A stretch of DNA of 64,000 bases, taken from the NCBI GenBank assembly GCA_030765065.1, contig CM060984.1, forward strand, positions 82,671,988-82,735,987. Direction: 5' to 3'. Below the pieces are notes generated by a model. It was not told the DNA's origin, searched no databases, and was given only the letters and a program-made list of their open reading frames with translations. Shown here in pieces: positions 1 through 10,305 of the stretch. Each line of letters opens with the position of its first letter. Position 1 is the first letter of the stretch. Both the position numbers and the translations under genes were made by a program. Origin of the DNA: Deroplatys truncata (taxonomy: Eukaryota; Arthropoda; Insecta; Mantodea; Mantidae).

Positions 1-500
1 CCATTCCATATCCGGACACATGCACCTCTGAACCTGCAGCAACTCACCCCCACACTCGCATTGCTTAATGACCGCATACAAAAGAACAAAAGGCTATCCA
101 TCGATTGTCAAAATGAACAATGGTGTATGCTGGACAAAGGATCAGACGCTATTGTCCCAGCTCTATTGAATACTTTTAGGAACGCCACCTGCAAGCACGC
201 AGTCGCATTGTTTGACGACCGCGTGCAGAAGAACAATAAAACAGGCTTGACTGAGCTAACAAAGGAACAGATGCTGTTGTATCCCTTTCTATTGTCCAGT
301 GCAAGGCTTCTTTAGAAAGACCACCCGTGTAGCATTCCATTCCACTGGAATATGACAAAGATGCAGGGTGGACCCTTCTAACAAAAGGTAGCAGACGTTA
401 TTGTCATTCATTCTATTGTTCGGACACGTGCATGTTATGACCAAAGAAACTCGTGGAGGATTTCTGCTTGCCCTGTCTTTGTTTGTCCGTTTGAAAGACA
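1..500. repeat. Left terminal inverted repeat of Polinton 1 (outer end off window)
   Basis: The first 500 bases match the reverse complement of about 20,245-20,740 at high identity with scattered substitutions; similarity stops near the shared sequence around 490-500. The repeat contains internal degenerate units of about 120-130 bp, seen as repeated motifs such as GACCGCGTGCA followed by AAGAACAA near 70-90 and 218-240. By comparison with the right copy, roughly 110 bases of the outer end are missing because the window begins inside the repeat. Small mirrored reading frames exist in both copies but look fortuitous. Confidence 0.93.
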
Positions 501-839
501 AGTGGCCAGTTTACCTGCTAGACCATAAAAAATTCTACCAACGCTAGAGTCCGCCCTGAGGCCAGTTCTCTCCGAGTGTCTTCACGAAGTCCTACGGATA
601 TACCAGAGCATAGTTAAACAAGCTCTATATTTATGTAGCTGACTCTTTTCAAGCACCGATGTCAAAAAGCGCGCTTAATATATTTCATTATATACATTAA
701 ACCTCTGTGCATACTTGGATATCCATAGATCGGTGTTCGATTCTTACTGCAATGAAAAAGTTTAATGCTTTAATTGCTAATGAGAAATTGATGCTTGATA
801 GTATTATATCGTTACCCTAATTAATGAAAGAGGGTTCAG

Positions 840-1090
840 AGGGCCCTAGTTCGAATCTTACCCTGCGTAGCTCTAATGCTTAATAAACATTAAACTATGG
901 GCGGTCAGATTAAAATGTATTTAACAAATATAATTTGATTTTTATATATCATTAGGATGGTTTAATGCACGATATCCTTAGGTACACAGAGATGCTAGTT
1001 CGAATCTTACCCTGAGAAACTCAAATGAGTAATATCTATTAAACTATGGGCGGTCAGATTAAAATGTATTTAACAAATATAATTATTTAT
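840..1090 (+). repeat. Tandem duplication with tRNA B-box-like start
   Basis: Two copies of about 95 bp (845-939 and 995-1086) share CTAGTTCGAATCTTACCCTG near the start and a long identical tail beginning AAACTATGGGCGGTCAG. The start resembles a tRNA-type B box, and a related GTTCGATTCTTAC lies at about 730. The rest of 501-1,616 shows no gene. Confidence 0.75.
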
Positions 1091-1258
1091 ATATTCCGAT
1101 GCCTAAACACAATTCTTTATTTTCTTTCTTCTTCAATCTTTTTCTTTCTATCTATCTCTTTCTTTCTTCTGGACATCCAAGCGTTCACATATACACGAGC
1201 ATAAGTACATACATCAACAAGCATACAACAGTGCATGCGCTCATGCAGCAGTGAACAC

Positions 1259-1304
1259 GCATACACACACGCGCGCACGCGCACACACACACGCACACAC
1301 ACTT
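1259..1304. repeat. CA/CG dinucleotide microsatellite
   Basis: Alternating purine-pyrimidine tract of CA and CG steps. It generates spurious reading frames on the reverse strand. Confidence 0.9.
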
Positions 1305-1616
1305 ACAGCTCCTCCAAACATACGAATCTGCACGATGACATATGAGAATCATTGAGCATAGATATACATGCACAATCTATTCTAACTCTCCGTTTTTACA
1401 GCAATTATCCCTTTCAAGCAGAGATATCAAAAACCTTTACGTGCATTCCCTCTCTATAATAGAAGTTATCATTCCCCACCCACCCGTCACTGAATCCTTG
1501 ATTCTTATGCATAGAGAAAAACACATTCATGCCCCCTCCCTACAAATCGCTTCCCCCACCGATCCCCTCTGCACGTCATTACATGTGATAGAAGAACCGG
1601 TTTTTTCTATCCACTG

Positions 1617-1624
1617 TATATAAG
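1617..1624 (+). promoter_or_regulatory. TATA box of the Cys/His-repeat gene
   Basis: TATATAAG lies 42 bases before an ATG at 1,659 and 66 before the ATG at 1,683. This spacing is normal for a polymerase II core promoter. Function is inferred from position only. Confidence 0.55.
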
Positions 1625-1682
1625 GAGTCCTTTCTCGCACTGCTCTGAATATTATTCGGTGTGTAATCGAGGCAATAATACA

Positions 1683-2449
1683 ATGGACGATTTTTGGAGT
1701 GAATGTGGAGAAGAGTCATACCATTATACATATTATCATAAAGAGTCGTGCAATGGTATCATGTATTCTATAGCGTGTAACATGTCTTCCTATCATGACC
1801 AGATGACTTCTCGAGGCACATGCACAGACAACTGTCCGGTCTACAAAAGAAGCATGATGTAAGTACAGATTTTATCGTTGAATGCAATCTCTAAAAAGTG
1901 TCCAATTGTTCTCTAAGGAAGAGTGAAAATAAAATGGCTCATTGTTTTGTATTATCTTTCTTTCCAGGGAGACTGATCCCGCAAGTGAAGGTGAGATGAC
2001 CAGCCTCATTTCAAGTCACAGCTCTCTGTGGCATTCAGAGTACTGTAATTAGTATACTCACTCTGTACTGTGCGCAAAACCTGAGGTACACGACCAGATG
2101 GCGTCATACTTTCCCTGCAATGAGAGCTGCAGTGTATTCCTCTTCAGGCAGAGAAATTTAAAGTAAGTGGCTCTTTAAATATGTATCATTATTTTACATT
2201 GCTATCGTCATACATGTAACTTCAGAGATCATTACTGTAAAAATTAATTGCGTAGACGATACTAACATACATTGCTATTTCGATACATCGTACTATAGTA
2301 CAAGAGCAGCTGTATGCAACTAACACTGGAAATTATTATGGCTTTCCAGAATTCAAATGACGGCACCTGCACCTATAACCAAGATAGATTCGGATGATAA
2401 AGAACCAGAACATATAGTGGAACCAACGTGGTTTGATAACTTAAGGTGA
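1683..2449 (+). pseudogene. Spliced Cys/His-repeat protein, unknown, with in-frame stop
   Basis: Not recognised as a known family. Three exons fit by reading frame: 1,683 (or 1,659)-1,858, 1,968-2,162 and 2,350-2,449. All have consensus junctions (GTAAGT donors, pyrimidine-rich CAG acceptors) and both introns are phase 2. Exon 1 and exon 2 each encode a related block of about 40 residues: a His and Cys-Asn, then a Cys, then HDQM-x-S, then two cysteines three residues apart. This suggests an internally duplicated, possibly metal-binding module. The second block contains one in-frame TAG at 2,050-2,052; the frame then continues through the conserved HDQM and across the next intron. Exon 3 is Pro/Asp/Glu-rich and ends at TGA 2,447, or may splice on at a donor at 2,446. 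Known: Polintons carry fast-evolving accessory genes near their ends. Inferred: this is such a gene, recently inactivated or using the stop. Confidence 0.5.
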
Positions 2450-3984
2450 GCCACTCCGGGGTGGGAGCTGCCGTTGGCTGCCCGCCTGCGACGTAAGTGA
2501 GAGTGAAGACGAGCGCGCGGAATACATACATAGCGCAGTGAACACTAAATCCCTCCCGATTAACTTCCAATTGTGCATTATTAGCACGTTCTTCCTGTTT
2601 AAAAGGTATACCGTTTGAGAGCTTTCTACAAACATTGTGGGCTAGCCATAAAGCAAAACGAATGGAAACTGCATTACATTAGTAATATATTTACGTATAA
2701 ACAAAAGTACTGTACTTCCAGTACTTCAACGTAAACTGTAGGCGCTATAAGAGATTCAAACATACATTACTTTAGTACTAAAGGAAAATTTACAACTACT
2801 CTAAAGGAATCGCTAAATGGATATGCTGCTGTATTTTTTTAGCGTAAGAAATGAAAACAATAATTCCAGAATACAAAATTCTGTTAAAGGATGTAAAAAT
2901 GAAAAAGGCATACCTACAACATTCCGCTTGTACTTGGACCTTCACTAAGTGCATATCCATGCCAATTCGGAATGAACTGCTACGGAACTGCATCTGGGAG
3001 GAGAATTTTCTTAACCGGCAAACCTAAAAACTCATTCTTCAAATCCCGTTTATAGTCACTAGGAAGAAAGTGCACTGAACATACACATGAATTGTCAGCG
3101 TTAAATTTGTCAGTACGCTTACAGCGAGACACCCACACGCGCTTTAATTGCTCATTTTTATGGAAATGTGTGATAATTCACACCAACCGTTTTAAAACCG
3201 TAATTACGGTATTGTGCTACAGCACAATACATTCTACTCTTAACGTTCTCACTCATTGCACACCGACTTAAACACTTCACCAAAGCAGAGAAAACTGAGT
3301 CTATATTCAAGATTCTAGTTTATATATGTGTGTGCAACTTATTTGTTGAAGTGGGGGGAATATGACTGAGTGATAAGGAACAATGCAGTTTCGTACATCT
3401 GTTATTAAGTTGTGAAGTTTCCGCCAACATACCGAGGTAAAGTAGGATAATTTACCAAAACAGCTAAAAATATATTATACCTTCAACATAAAGCCAGAAG
3501 CATATATTCCCTTCCGATATATGAGTACATCTTGATTTATTGCACTTCTACGTGACTTTTAAAGCGAAGAGAAGCTCATATTAATATCTGTTGCTTTTTA
3601 GGCAGTTGAGCGGAATAATTATTTCAAAGGAAATGCTGTTTGCTCTTACAGCCAAAGTTTAACAACCTCTTTCCGTGCACTGTGGATCTGTAAAGGATTA
3701 TATACCTGGAAAAGCTTGCCATTTTCAGGGAAGAATACCTTTGGCCCGCATTACATTTATTTTCATGTACAGACTTATGAGTCGGCCTACCTGCCAAAAA
3801 GGAAGTTCTTTATATTCCTCAGGAATGCGTATTAAACAGTAATTATTGTGAGCAGAAGCTATTTGAAGACCAAGTATCATATAAGCATGATCCGGATTCT
3901 GATGACATGCCATCTTTTAATTCTTGCAATAAAGGTATTGCTTAAGTGCACATAAATCCTTATCATGGGTCCCATATTAAGAAA

Positions 3985-3988
<4 letters not shown>

Positions 3989-4031
<43 letters not shown>
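3989..4031. repeat. TA dinucleotide microsatellite
   Basis: Uninterrupted run of about twenty TA steps. Confidence 0.95.
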
Positions 4032-4033
<2 letters not shown>

Positions 4034-4460
4034 GTCATTTTGGTAGTTTCAAGTTTTCTATTTTGGATAATCTTTTTTTCGATATTAAATCATCAATTGG
4101 TAATTTCTTCCTTTGCCTCTTTATTTGGTAATTTCCTTGCATAAGTATAGAATATATAAAGATTATTGGTTGGTCTGGAAAGAGTTGCTTTGGGTGGAGA
4201 GATGGTTATTGTCAGGGAAACAGGCATAATTACTGTTATGAATTCATGTCCAAAATTAGAGATGAGAAGGTCAGTTTTCCCTTTTTTGCTTAATAAGTGC
4301 GCATTGCTCTTATTTATGTATGACATGGACCGTGAAATCCTCTTCATTCGCAATAAACATTGCATATTCTGAGTTCTCAAAAGAGCTAATGCTACACTTT
4401 TGTAAGACCTGTTTAAAAACACAATAAGTTAGAAAATTAATTGAAAATACATTAGTTCTA

Positions 4461-4582
4461 TGTTCTTGTTTGGAGAATCTGAAAAGCAAAGAAAATAATG
4501 TTCTTACTTGTTTCAAGAATCTGAAAAGGAAGGTAAGAAAATTTTCTTTTCTTTTCAGATTCTTTGAACAAGAACATTTTCA
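4461..4582. repeat. Direct and inverted repeat cluster, potential hairpin
   Basis: The motif TGTTCTTG...GAATCTGAAAAG occurs at about 4,461-4,492 and again at 4,498-4,530. Its inverse (CTTTTCAGATTC...CAAGAACATTTT) lies at 4,553-4,582, so the second and third copies can form a stem of about 28 bp with a loop of about 22 bases. Confidence 0.75.
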
Positions 4583-6222
4583 CTGCTCTTTTACTTATTT
4601 TTTCTTCTTGTAAAGGAGTTATATCAATATATACATTAATTTATAACTTTCTGTACACTAATTTTAGTAAATCTAATAAATCTCATTTTAGATAATTTTT
4701 TGTAATTACAAAGTCATTTTAAAACAAATGTAGTCATTTAAAAAATAGTCATCAAAATCCGCGCCCTGCTTATAAAAACCCGCTCTGACCTTATTTTCTC
4801 CCATGTATTTACGTTCATCTCACCTGTATTTGCTCACATAATATTGATTTGTTTCGTAAAGCCTCTCTTGCCAGTTTGGCGTGAAATATGTTCATATTTT
4901 ATACAAAATAACGAAAACTAAGATACGAGTAAGTTATTGCACTTTTCTTGCATAAATACTAAATAATGTAGCTACCTAATTACAATTGGCAAGTTCCTTA
5001 GATCTACCTCTTTTTAAAAAGATCAGTGTCATATGTTCCAATGATCGCCAGTGCAATACACTAATACACCTCCTTTTAACAACACCCACGTTCCCGTGGG
5101 TGAAATCATTACATTTGTGTGCTTTTAAGAGTATTGGTTGCAAGCGTATACTAAAGCATACAGGAAAGGTTGTTCTAAAATTAATATCTCTAAAATATTA
5201 AGGCTAGACGCATCCTTGTTCTTACTCTTTCAAGTAGGAAGGATCAAATGGAAACTATGTACAATTAATTATTCATTAATTAAAAAATTAAAACAACTTT
5301 ATACTAGAAATAATTAAGAAACTAGGTTTATATAAGCACATTCTCAGCCTAAATAATGAAGCCAAAATATTCAAATTCTGAACACATCATTCGAATGTGC
5401 ACTACTCTGTAAATTCGGTTTATTTGAAAATTGGAGGATATTTGCAAGACTTGCTGTGCAGATAACTGTTTTTCAGCATGTGGACACAGTTTCATATGCA
5501 TAAGTCGATTATTCATGTTTTTACCTAGACGCGAAAAAAAGTCTCGGAAAAAAGCACATATATCAAGTTTTCAGCTATCATGACTTTTAAAACTGCTATG
5601 TTTAAATCATATTACATAATAGCATGATCAACATACAGTTTCTCTCAATAAGCTGCGTTTACCACAATCCATAAACAAACAATACAATTTAATTTCGAAT
5701 CAAAGTTTAAGACCCGATAGCGCGTAACATTGAATTTTATATAGCGTATAACGTATTTTATTTTCGTTGCTAAAATTGCCCGAATAATGTGTTATTGGTT
5801 TTCTTCAACATAATATAATTAAGTCAAGCAATAGCATAAACTAAGAAAATGGTTTTAAAGCTTGCAACTTAGAGCTTCTGAACAACTTTAATATAACAAA
5901 TATCTGCTTTATATCTACATATCTCTCTTTCTTTGAATAACATATATGCTGTAAGTCATCCCTGAAGACGAAATTTCATATATCGACAGCTTTTTAGTGA
6001 ATATTTCAAGGTGAAATGAAATCGGCGCCAGTTGGGTATTTAGCTGTAAAAAGACAGCTTTATATGTATTATTTCCAAGACTAAGTCCAATTATAGATGC
6101 GATTTTGTTTCAAGTAGTATATGGTCGAAACAGATCGTATAACGAGAATATTATCCGAACTTTCATGCCGAAAAGTACGGTGCAGAATACTGGCTAGCTA
6201 AAACTTCACTCTCGATGACGTC

Positions 6223-6692
6223 ATGCAGGAGGCGGATCGAAAGCAGTACAAGCGAAAACGGTGCGGGAAGCGACCCCCTGTAGTGGAACATCCAATTGCA
6301 CAGCAGATTGCTAATCACATAGATGAGGAACAGAAGAAGTCCAATTCACAGGAGCCTGGGGATCTAACACCGATGACCTCCAAACCTCCCACCGGCAAGC
6401 CGGCAGGGCTCAGAAAAACACTGACGTGAGTATTTTCATAACTAGAAGAAATCATTGATTCATTTCCTCGTGACCTAGCAAAATGTAATTCTTTTCAGGC
6501 TACCTTCACTTCACAAAGCAGTCTTCTAAGACTTTCATTGTGCAATGTTTCAGGCGGTTCAATAAGGGGAAGAAGAGGAACAACTTTGCAGACCTGCAAA
6601 GGAGGCTGACGATATTGGAGGATAGAATAAGCAACATCGAGACACCCAAGAAACATGACCGTAAGAATCCGAGACGTCTACATCTCGAATAG
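6223..6692 (+). CDS. Small basic, coiled-coil protein (two exons), unknown
   Basis: Not recognised. Exon 1 (6,223-6,425) starts at ATG. It encodes a Lys/Arg-rich N-terminus (KQYKRKRCGKR, a possible nuclear-localisation or nucleic-acid-binding patch) followed by a Gln/Glu-rich and Pro/Thr-rich stretch. A GTGAGT donor and a TTTCAG acceptor at 6,553 join it in frame (phase 2) to exon 2 (6,554-6,692). Exon 2 encodes another basic patch and a short heptad run (LQRRLTILEDRISNIE) typical of a coiled coil, ending at TAG 6,690. A nearer acceptor at 6,499 leads quickly to a stop. A GTAAGA donor at 6,661 could extend the gene to a further exon. The start overlaps a perfect TGACGTCA at 6,216-6,223. This is one of the few genes of the element without an obvious break. 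Predicted length is about 113 residues; role unknown. Confidence 0.5.
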
Positions 6693-7190
6693 GCACAGCG
6701 TTAAGATAGGATTCTTCTATGATCTTCCAGTGCTTATAGTGAAAAACACAGACAAATTTGTATAAATGACAATTCGAGAGAATCTTCCTATATGCAATGC
6801 ATCCCTCCAATCGAGAAAGCGTCCGCGAGTGGAATATTGTGAAAATATTGTTTTCTCTTATAATATTGTTGCTTATATGCTAAAGTTCGAAATAAAATTT
6901 TTGAATACTAATTTAAATGATTGTGAAATACTTTAAAATAGCGATGAAATTTGCAGGCTAAAAAGACTTGAATCGTTTATAGATTACCATTTAGGTAATC
7001 TAGTTCTTGCAAATGTAATGCCATATCCTGGAACGAGGAGTTGGAGGAAGAAAGCGGTGGAAATGCAAAATAATAATAATAATAATGATAATAATAAACA
7101 AGAAGAATCAAAGTATGCTTTTACATAGTATCTTTATTCATTAAACATCCTTACATCCCTAATGAAAAACAAATCCATACAATGATTAGT
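6693..7190. other. Intergenic, AT-rich, with AAT microsatellite
   Basis: No gene seen. An AAT/AATG trinucleotide repeat lies at about 7,066-7,099, downstream of the leftward major capsid gene. Confidence 0.6.
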
Positions 7191-8403
7191 TTAAAATATA
7201 AGCTGCATTACACGAGTCAGAGGCTTGTATGTAAATACTTTATCGTTAATTATTAAACAATACAATGTGGACTGTGTAGGAATATTTGCACTAGCTTGAA
7301 TTTCTATTCTAATGTTAACAGCACCATTTACAACTTCCTCTGGTTGATGTGAGCAATCTATAACAAATATAGGAGCAAATTTAAGAAAATCTTTTCTCTT
7401 CAATATAGATCAGTTCTCTTTTTCATAATAAGAGGTTTGAAACTTTGAGTACATGTCATACAATGATGCAAATCGCGAGTTTCCAAAGCCCAAATTCATG
7501 TCATGATAGGGATAACATTCGCTATTAAGATAAAGTCTCAGATTAGTTATGTTACAATGATAAAAAAGGAACCGTCTTTAGATGCATTACTCGATCTTAA
7601 AGTCTCAGCACTCAAAATGACAAATCTCGGCTTCTCCATTCTTGATGTGGTGGCGACATTCCAGGTGAATGATTTAGTTTGCGGTACAACAGACTGAGTA
7701 TGCAGATCCATGGGCGTAAATGGGAGATACAGCGCCTTGTCCGACATGACAATCTTGAGAATTTCAACTTTTTCAGCATCAGAAAGTCGAATCACTGGCA
7801 TTCTCCGCTCGATTCGTGCAAGTTTAACGCTTGCATTCTCTTCACCCTCAGACGCTATAATAGACTTTTTAGAGTCCTTGGATCGAATCAGCACCAACTC
7901 AAACTTGCTATTGAGTATGAGTTCCTTGTGGTCGTCACAAAATCCCAGAAGCATCGAAGGCGGTACTATAGCGTTGAAGGCTCCATTTGCTGCAGTCACA
8001 ATGTCCATGTCTTCTCCAGGATAGCACCATCCAGCATTCAGCAGACGATCAGATTCTATTGGGTTGAGAGCAGCATAGTTGCATAAAGTTAATGCGATCC
8101 CTGGGCTCCTGGTTCGATCAATTTTTGAACCGTTCATATTCAGTCGAATCTCCTCAAACATGAATGCAATAGCGTTATTGGTAAGCTTTGCAGTAGTAGC
8201 TGCTCCATTAGGTTTAGTAATACTCCCCTGTATGTATAGATACTGCGATTAGGAAAAGTATATAAATCCTCAGATTGACAAGGGATGCTAATCGCGTCAT
8301 TAGCGTCCAGAGCTGATGTATTATATCTTAAAAACACATGTTCCTTTTCTTTAGTGATCTTGTCGTCGAATCTCGGTGTCCCGGTAACATTGAAGATGTC
8401 CAT
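7191..8403 (-). pseudogene. Polinton/adintovirus major capsid protein (double jelly-roll), broken
   Basis: Forms the hexon-like shell of Polinton virions. The N-terminal part begins MDIFNVTG at 8,403. The frame shifts near 8,220, continues through EEIRLNMNG and a long middle section (8,161-7,547), shifts again near 7,560, then resumes with a CYPYHDMNLGF-type segment and a terminal VIDCSHQ...YCLIINDKV section ending at TAA 7,191. These conserved blocks, their order and the total length of about 400 codons match the major capsid proteins of arthropod Polintons. There are at least two frameshifts plus one in-frame TGA near 7,405. Antisense reading frames at 7,679-8,086 are shadows. It follows the penton gene in the usual capsid cluster. 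Confidence 0.88.
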
Positions 8404-8551
8404 GATTATAAGATTCTGAAGCCCAATACCTGGAGGAACTGCCGATTGCGTGATGTTAACCCGCTGGGTGTCAGCAGCAGAGTATGATGTGTGCGTCGAA
8501 TCACTCCATTATTATATCCTCGACGTCACTGACTTCTTCTAAAATCTATTG

Positions 8552-9239
8552 TCATTGCAACGGATGTGAAGCCGTATGCTTATATCTTCTAAAGTCAATG
8601 ATATTACCGTTTTGGTCCACTACACGAAGACTAATTTGCTCTATAGCACTGTTGTTTATGATTGGAAGGTAAATTGGATTTGACGGCTCTTGTGAAATAT
8701 GATACCCAGGCGGAACAGAAGGGAAAAACTCGTAGATCGAGTATCCGCTTTTACCGTCGATGAAAGAGGCTTTTGCAATACTGCACTCGATTCGTATGAT
8801 GCTTGCCTTAAATATATTCGCCACGAAATCAGATTCAGACAGCTGATTAGCTGGAATAACTACCGCTGAAACCCAAGAGCGATCCTATAGAACGATCATT
8901 GGAAAAATAAATAGTGAAAGGACATTTAATTTTAGCCTTCACTGTGTTATTATTAGGTCTATTGAAGAAGACATTCTCATCCACCCCTAGCTTATCTCTG
9001 ATGTATTCATTAATATCAGTAATCTCATAAGTTCCATCAGGTATATCAATGACTTTAATTTTATCATTGTGCATGTAATGAAATTGATTATTACTCTTAT
9101 CAATATTGGGAATGGAACAGAAAGTTTCAAAATTCAATTGAGCAACCTCATAATGGCCCTTTGGAGCTAACTGAAGAGGAGGAATCAGGTATGTAGTAAG
9201 AACAGACTCGTTGCCACTGACAGCACTAGTGTAACTCAT
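8552..9239 (-). pseudogene. Penton-like minor capsid protein (single jelly-roll), broken
   Basis: Predicted vertex protein of the icosahedral shell. ATG at 9,239 opens MSYTSAVSG. The conserved N-terminal block has SIPNID..NNQFHY, then IPDGTYEITDINEYI and IKCPFTIYFSNDRSIGSLLGF, as in Polinton penton proteins. A frameshift near 8,850 leads into the C-terminal half (8,824-8,552), which has PPGYHI and the typical ending EQISLRVVDQNGNIIDF. Length of about 230 codons suits the family. It sits 12 bases downstream of the protease stop and 148 bases upstream of the major capsid gene. The true C-terminus after IDF is uncertain because the frame drifts. Confidence 0.85.
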
Positions 9240-9250
9240 TGGGATAAAAA

Positions 9251-9568
9251 TTACAAGCACAAGTGCCCGCAGATGACTGAGCTGAAACTCTGAAACCTCT
9301 CGGTGTTATACAGAACTTTAACGCCTCTGAGGTATCTTTCTATCTCTTTTGGAGGCTTCAAGTTTCCAAAGCTATCGAAATAAAATGACACGATGCCATC
9401 CTTCTTTATAGCAAACCAATGAGTGTCTTCATTCTCTTAAGTATTGGGATTAAAAATAATTCTTTCTCTGTAACGAGGTCTTGAGGGTAGCTGATCGATC
9501 ATGTATACACCCCTAAAATGAGGAATCTTACGCATGGCGTACAAGTCGAGGTACTTTTTCCGGGACAA
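9251..9568 (-). pseudogene. Adenain-like cysteine protease (virion maturation), degraded
   Basis: Adenovirus-type (Ulp1-fold) protease that would cleave capsid precursors. Visible blocks in order are KIPHFRGVYMIDQLP, THWFAI with the catalytic His, YFDSFGNL with the acidic residue, and ICGHLCL with the nucleophilic Cys. All three catalytic positions are readable. One TAA interrupts the frame before THWF and another ends the frame straight after CGHLCL, where relatives usually continue. The first ATG in frame is at 9,535, and the frame is blocked upstream by TAG at 9,571-9,569. It lies immediately downstream of the PLA2/pX gene and just before the penton gene, as in other Polintons. Confidence 0.82.
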
Positions 9569-10197
9569 CTATAGTCCTCTGCCGGAGTTTTTTGAATTCT
9601 CTTTCTTGCTCTGCCTCCTCTTCCTTTCGGTGTTCCTCGCCTTGTTCCTCTTCTTCTTCACTCGTAGGCCTTTCCCTCTTGCTTCAATTTATTTGTTATG
9701 TCTCATCATTTCAACAAGTTGTTTATCTGCAGCCTTTTTCTTATTTACTGCGGAGGCAATTTGTGCAGCGCCTCCAGCGGTGGCTCTTAGGGCTGCAATA
9801 TTTGTTATGAGCGGTAGAAATCCTCCTCGTTTCTTCTTCCTGGATACGGCACCAACAGCTGCCTTCCCCTTCGTAATTGTTGTTACTAGTCGAGTTGCCA
9901 AATTTTCACCTAATGTAGCATCAGATGATTACACTCTTTTCCACGTCTTTACAGCCAAGATTTTGTCGCAACGTTTCTCGAAGCAGAGTCCTTATGCTGA
10001 GCGTAGGCAATGTCGTGAAGTTTGCAGGCTTCGTCTAACGGGTTGATTCCAGGGTCTTCTCTCTTTAATCTTTTTTCTAGCTTTGTCCCAGGTCCACAGT
10101 ATCTGTAGCCAGGCAAATGTGCCTCAAACGGTAGCAGGTTAATGAGGGGGTTAATTAAACCGGAACCTCTTGCGACCTTAACCCCCTTAGTACTCAT
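9569..10197 (-). pseudogene. Parvovirus-type phospholipase A2 / pX-like virion protein, broken
   Basis: ATG at 10,197. The N-terminal section carries a secreted-type PLA2 core as found in parvovirus VP1 and Polinton virion proteins: the calcium loop YCGPGT and the catalytic helix DEACKLHDIAY with the His-Asp pair. Such domains help virions breach endosomal membranes. The frame shifts near 9,955 and meets a TAA near 9,930. It resumes with KKKRGGFLPLI and an Ala/Gly-rich hydrophobic run that resembles the adenovirus pX (mu precursor) core segment, followed by a very basic tail. Reading-through pieces lie at 10,197-9,949, 9,901-9,689 and a Lys/Arg-rich tail to TAG 9,569. The plus-strand frame at 9,534-10,046 is antisense to this gene. 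Confidence 0.8.
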
Positions 10198-10305
10198 GGT
10201 ATACTAATTGATTTTATTTCTGCATAGTTCTTTTATACTCTGTCATTGCTCTCATTCATTAGCATATATACATTAAGGGAAATTTATTTTATTTAAATTG
10301 TTACG
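10198..10305. promoter_or_regulatory. Divergent intergenic region, likely bidirectional promoter
   Basis: The 108 bp between the leftward PLA2/pX start and the rightward ATPase start is AT-rich, with TATA-like TTTTATAC (about 10,233) and CATATATAC (about 10,264). A shared promoter is inferred only from the head-to-head layout. Confidence 0.45.

Larger units (their letters stand above)
2450..6210. other. AT-rich non-coding part of Polinton 1
   Basis: No convincing gene on either strand. It holds a TA microsatellite and a repeat cluster described separately. A few good splice signals (for example an acceptor at about 3,601) could belong to undetected small exons of the flanking accessory genes. 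Confidence 0.6.

Noticed and set aside
61..315. 84-codon frame mirrored at 20,682-20,428
   Set aside because: Both lie inside the terminal inverted repeats and follow the repeat units; no domain, and conservation is explained by the inverted repeat.
1117..1373. Cys/Val-rich minus-strand frames
   Set aside because: Translations of the CA/CG microsatellite.
7679..8086. Plus-strand frame of 135 codons
   Set aside because: Antisense to the major capsid gene, whose conserved blocks are clear on the other strand.
9534..10046. Plus-strand frame of 170 codons, hydrophobic
   Set aside because: Antisense to the PLA2/pX gene; hydrophobicity comes from complementing Lys-rich codons.
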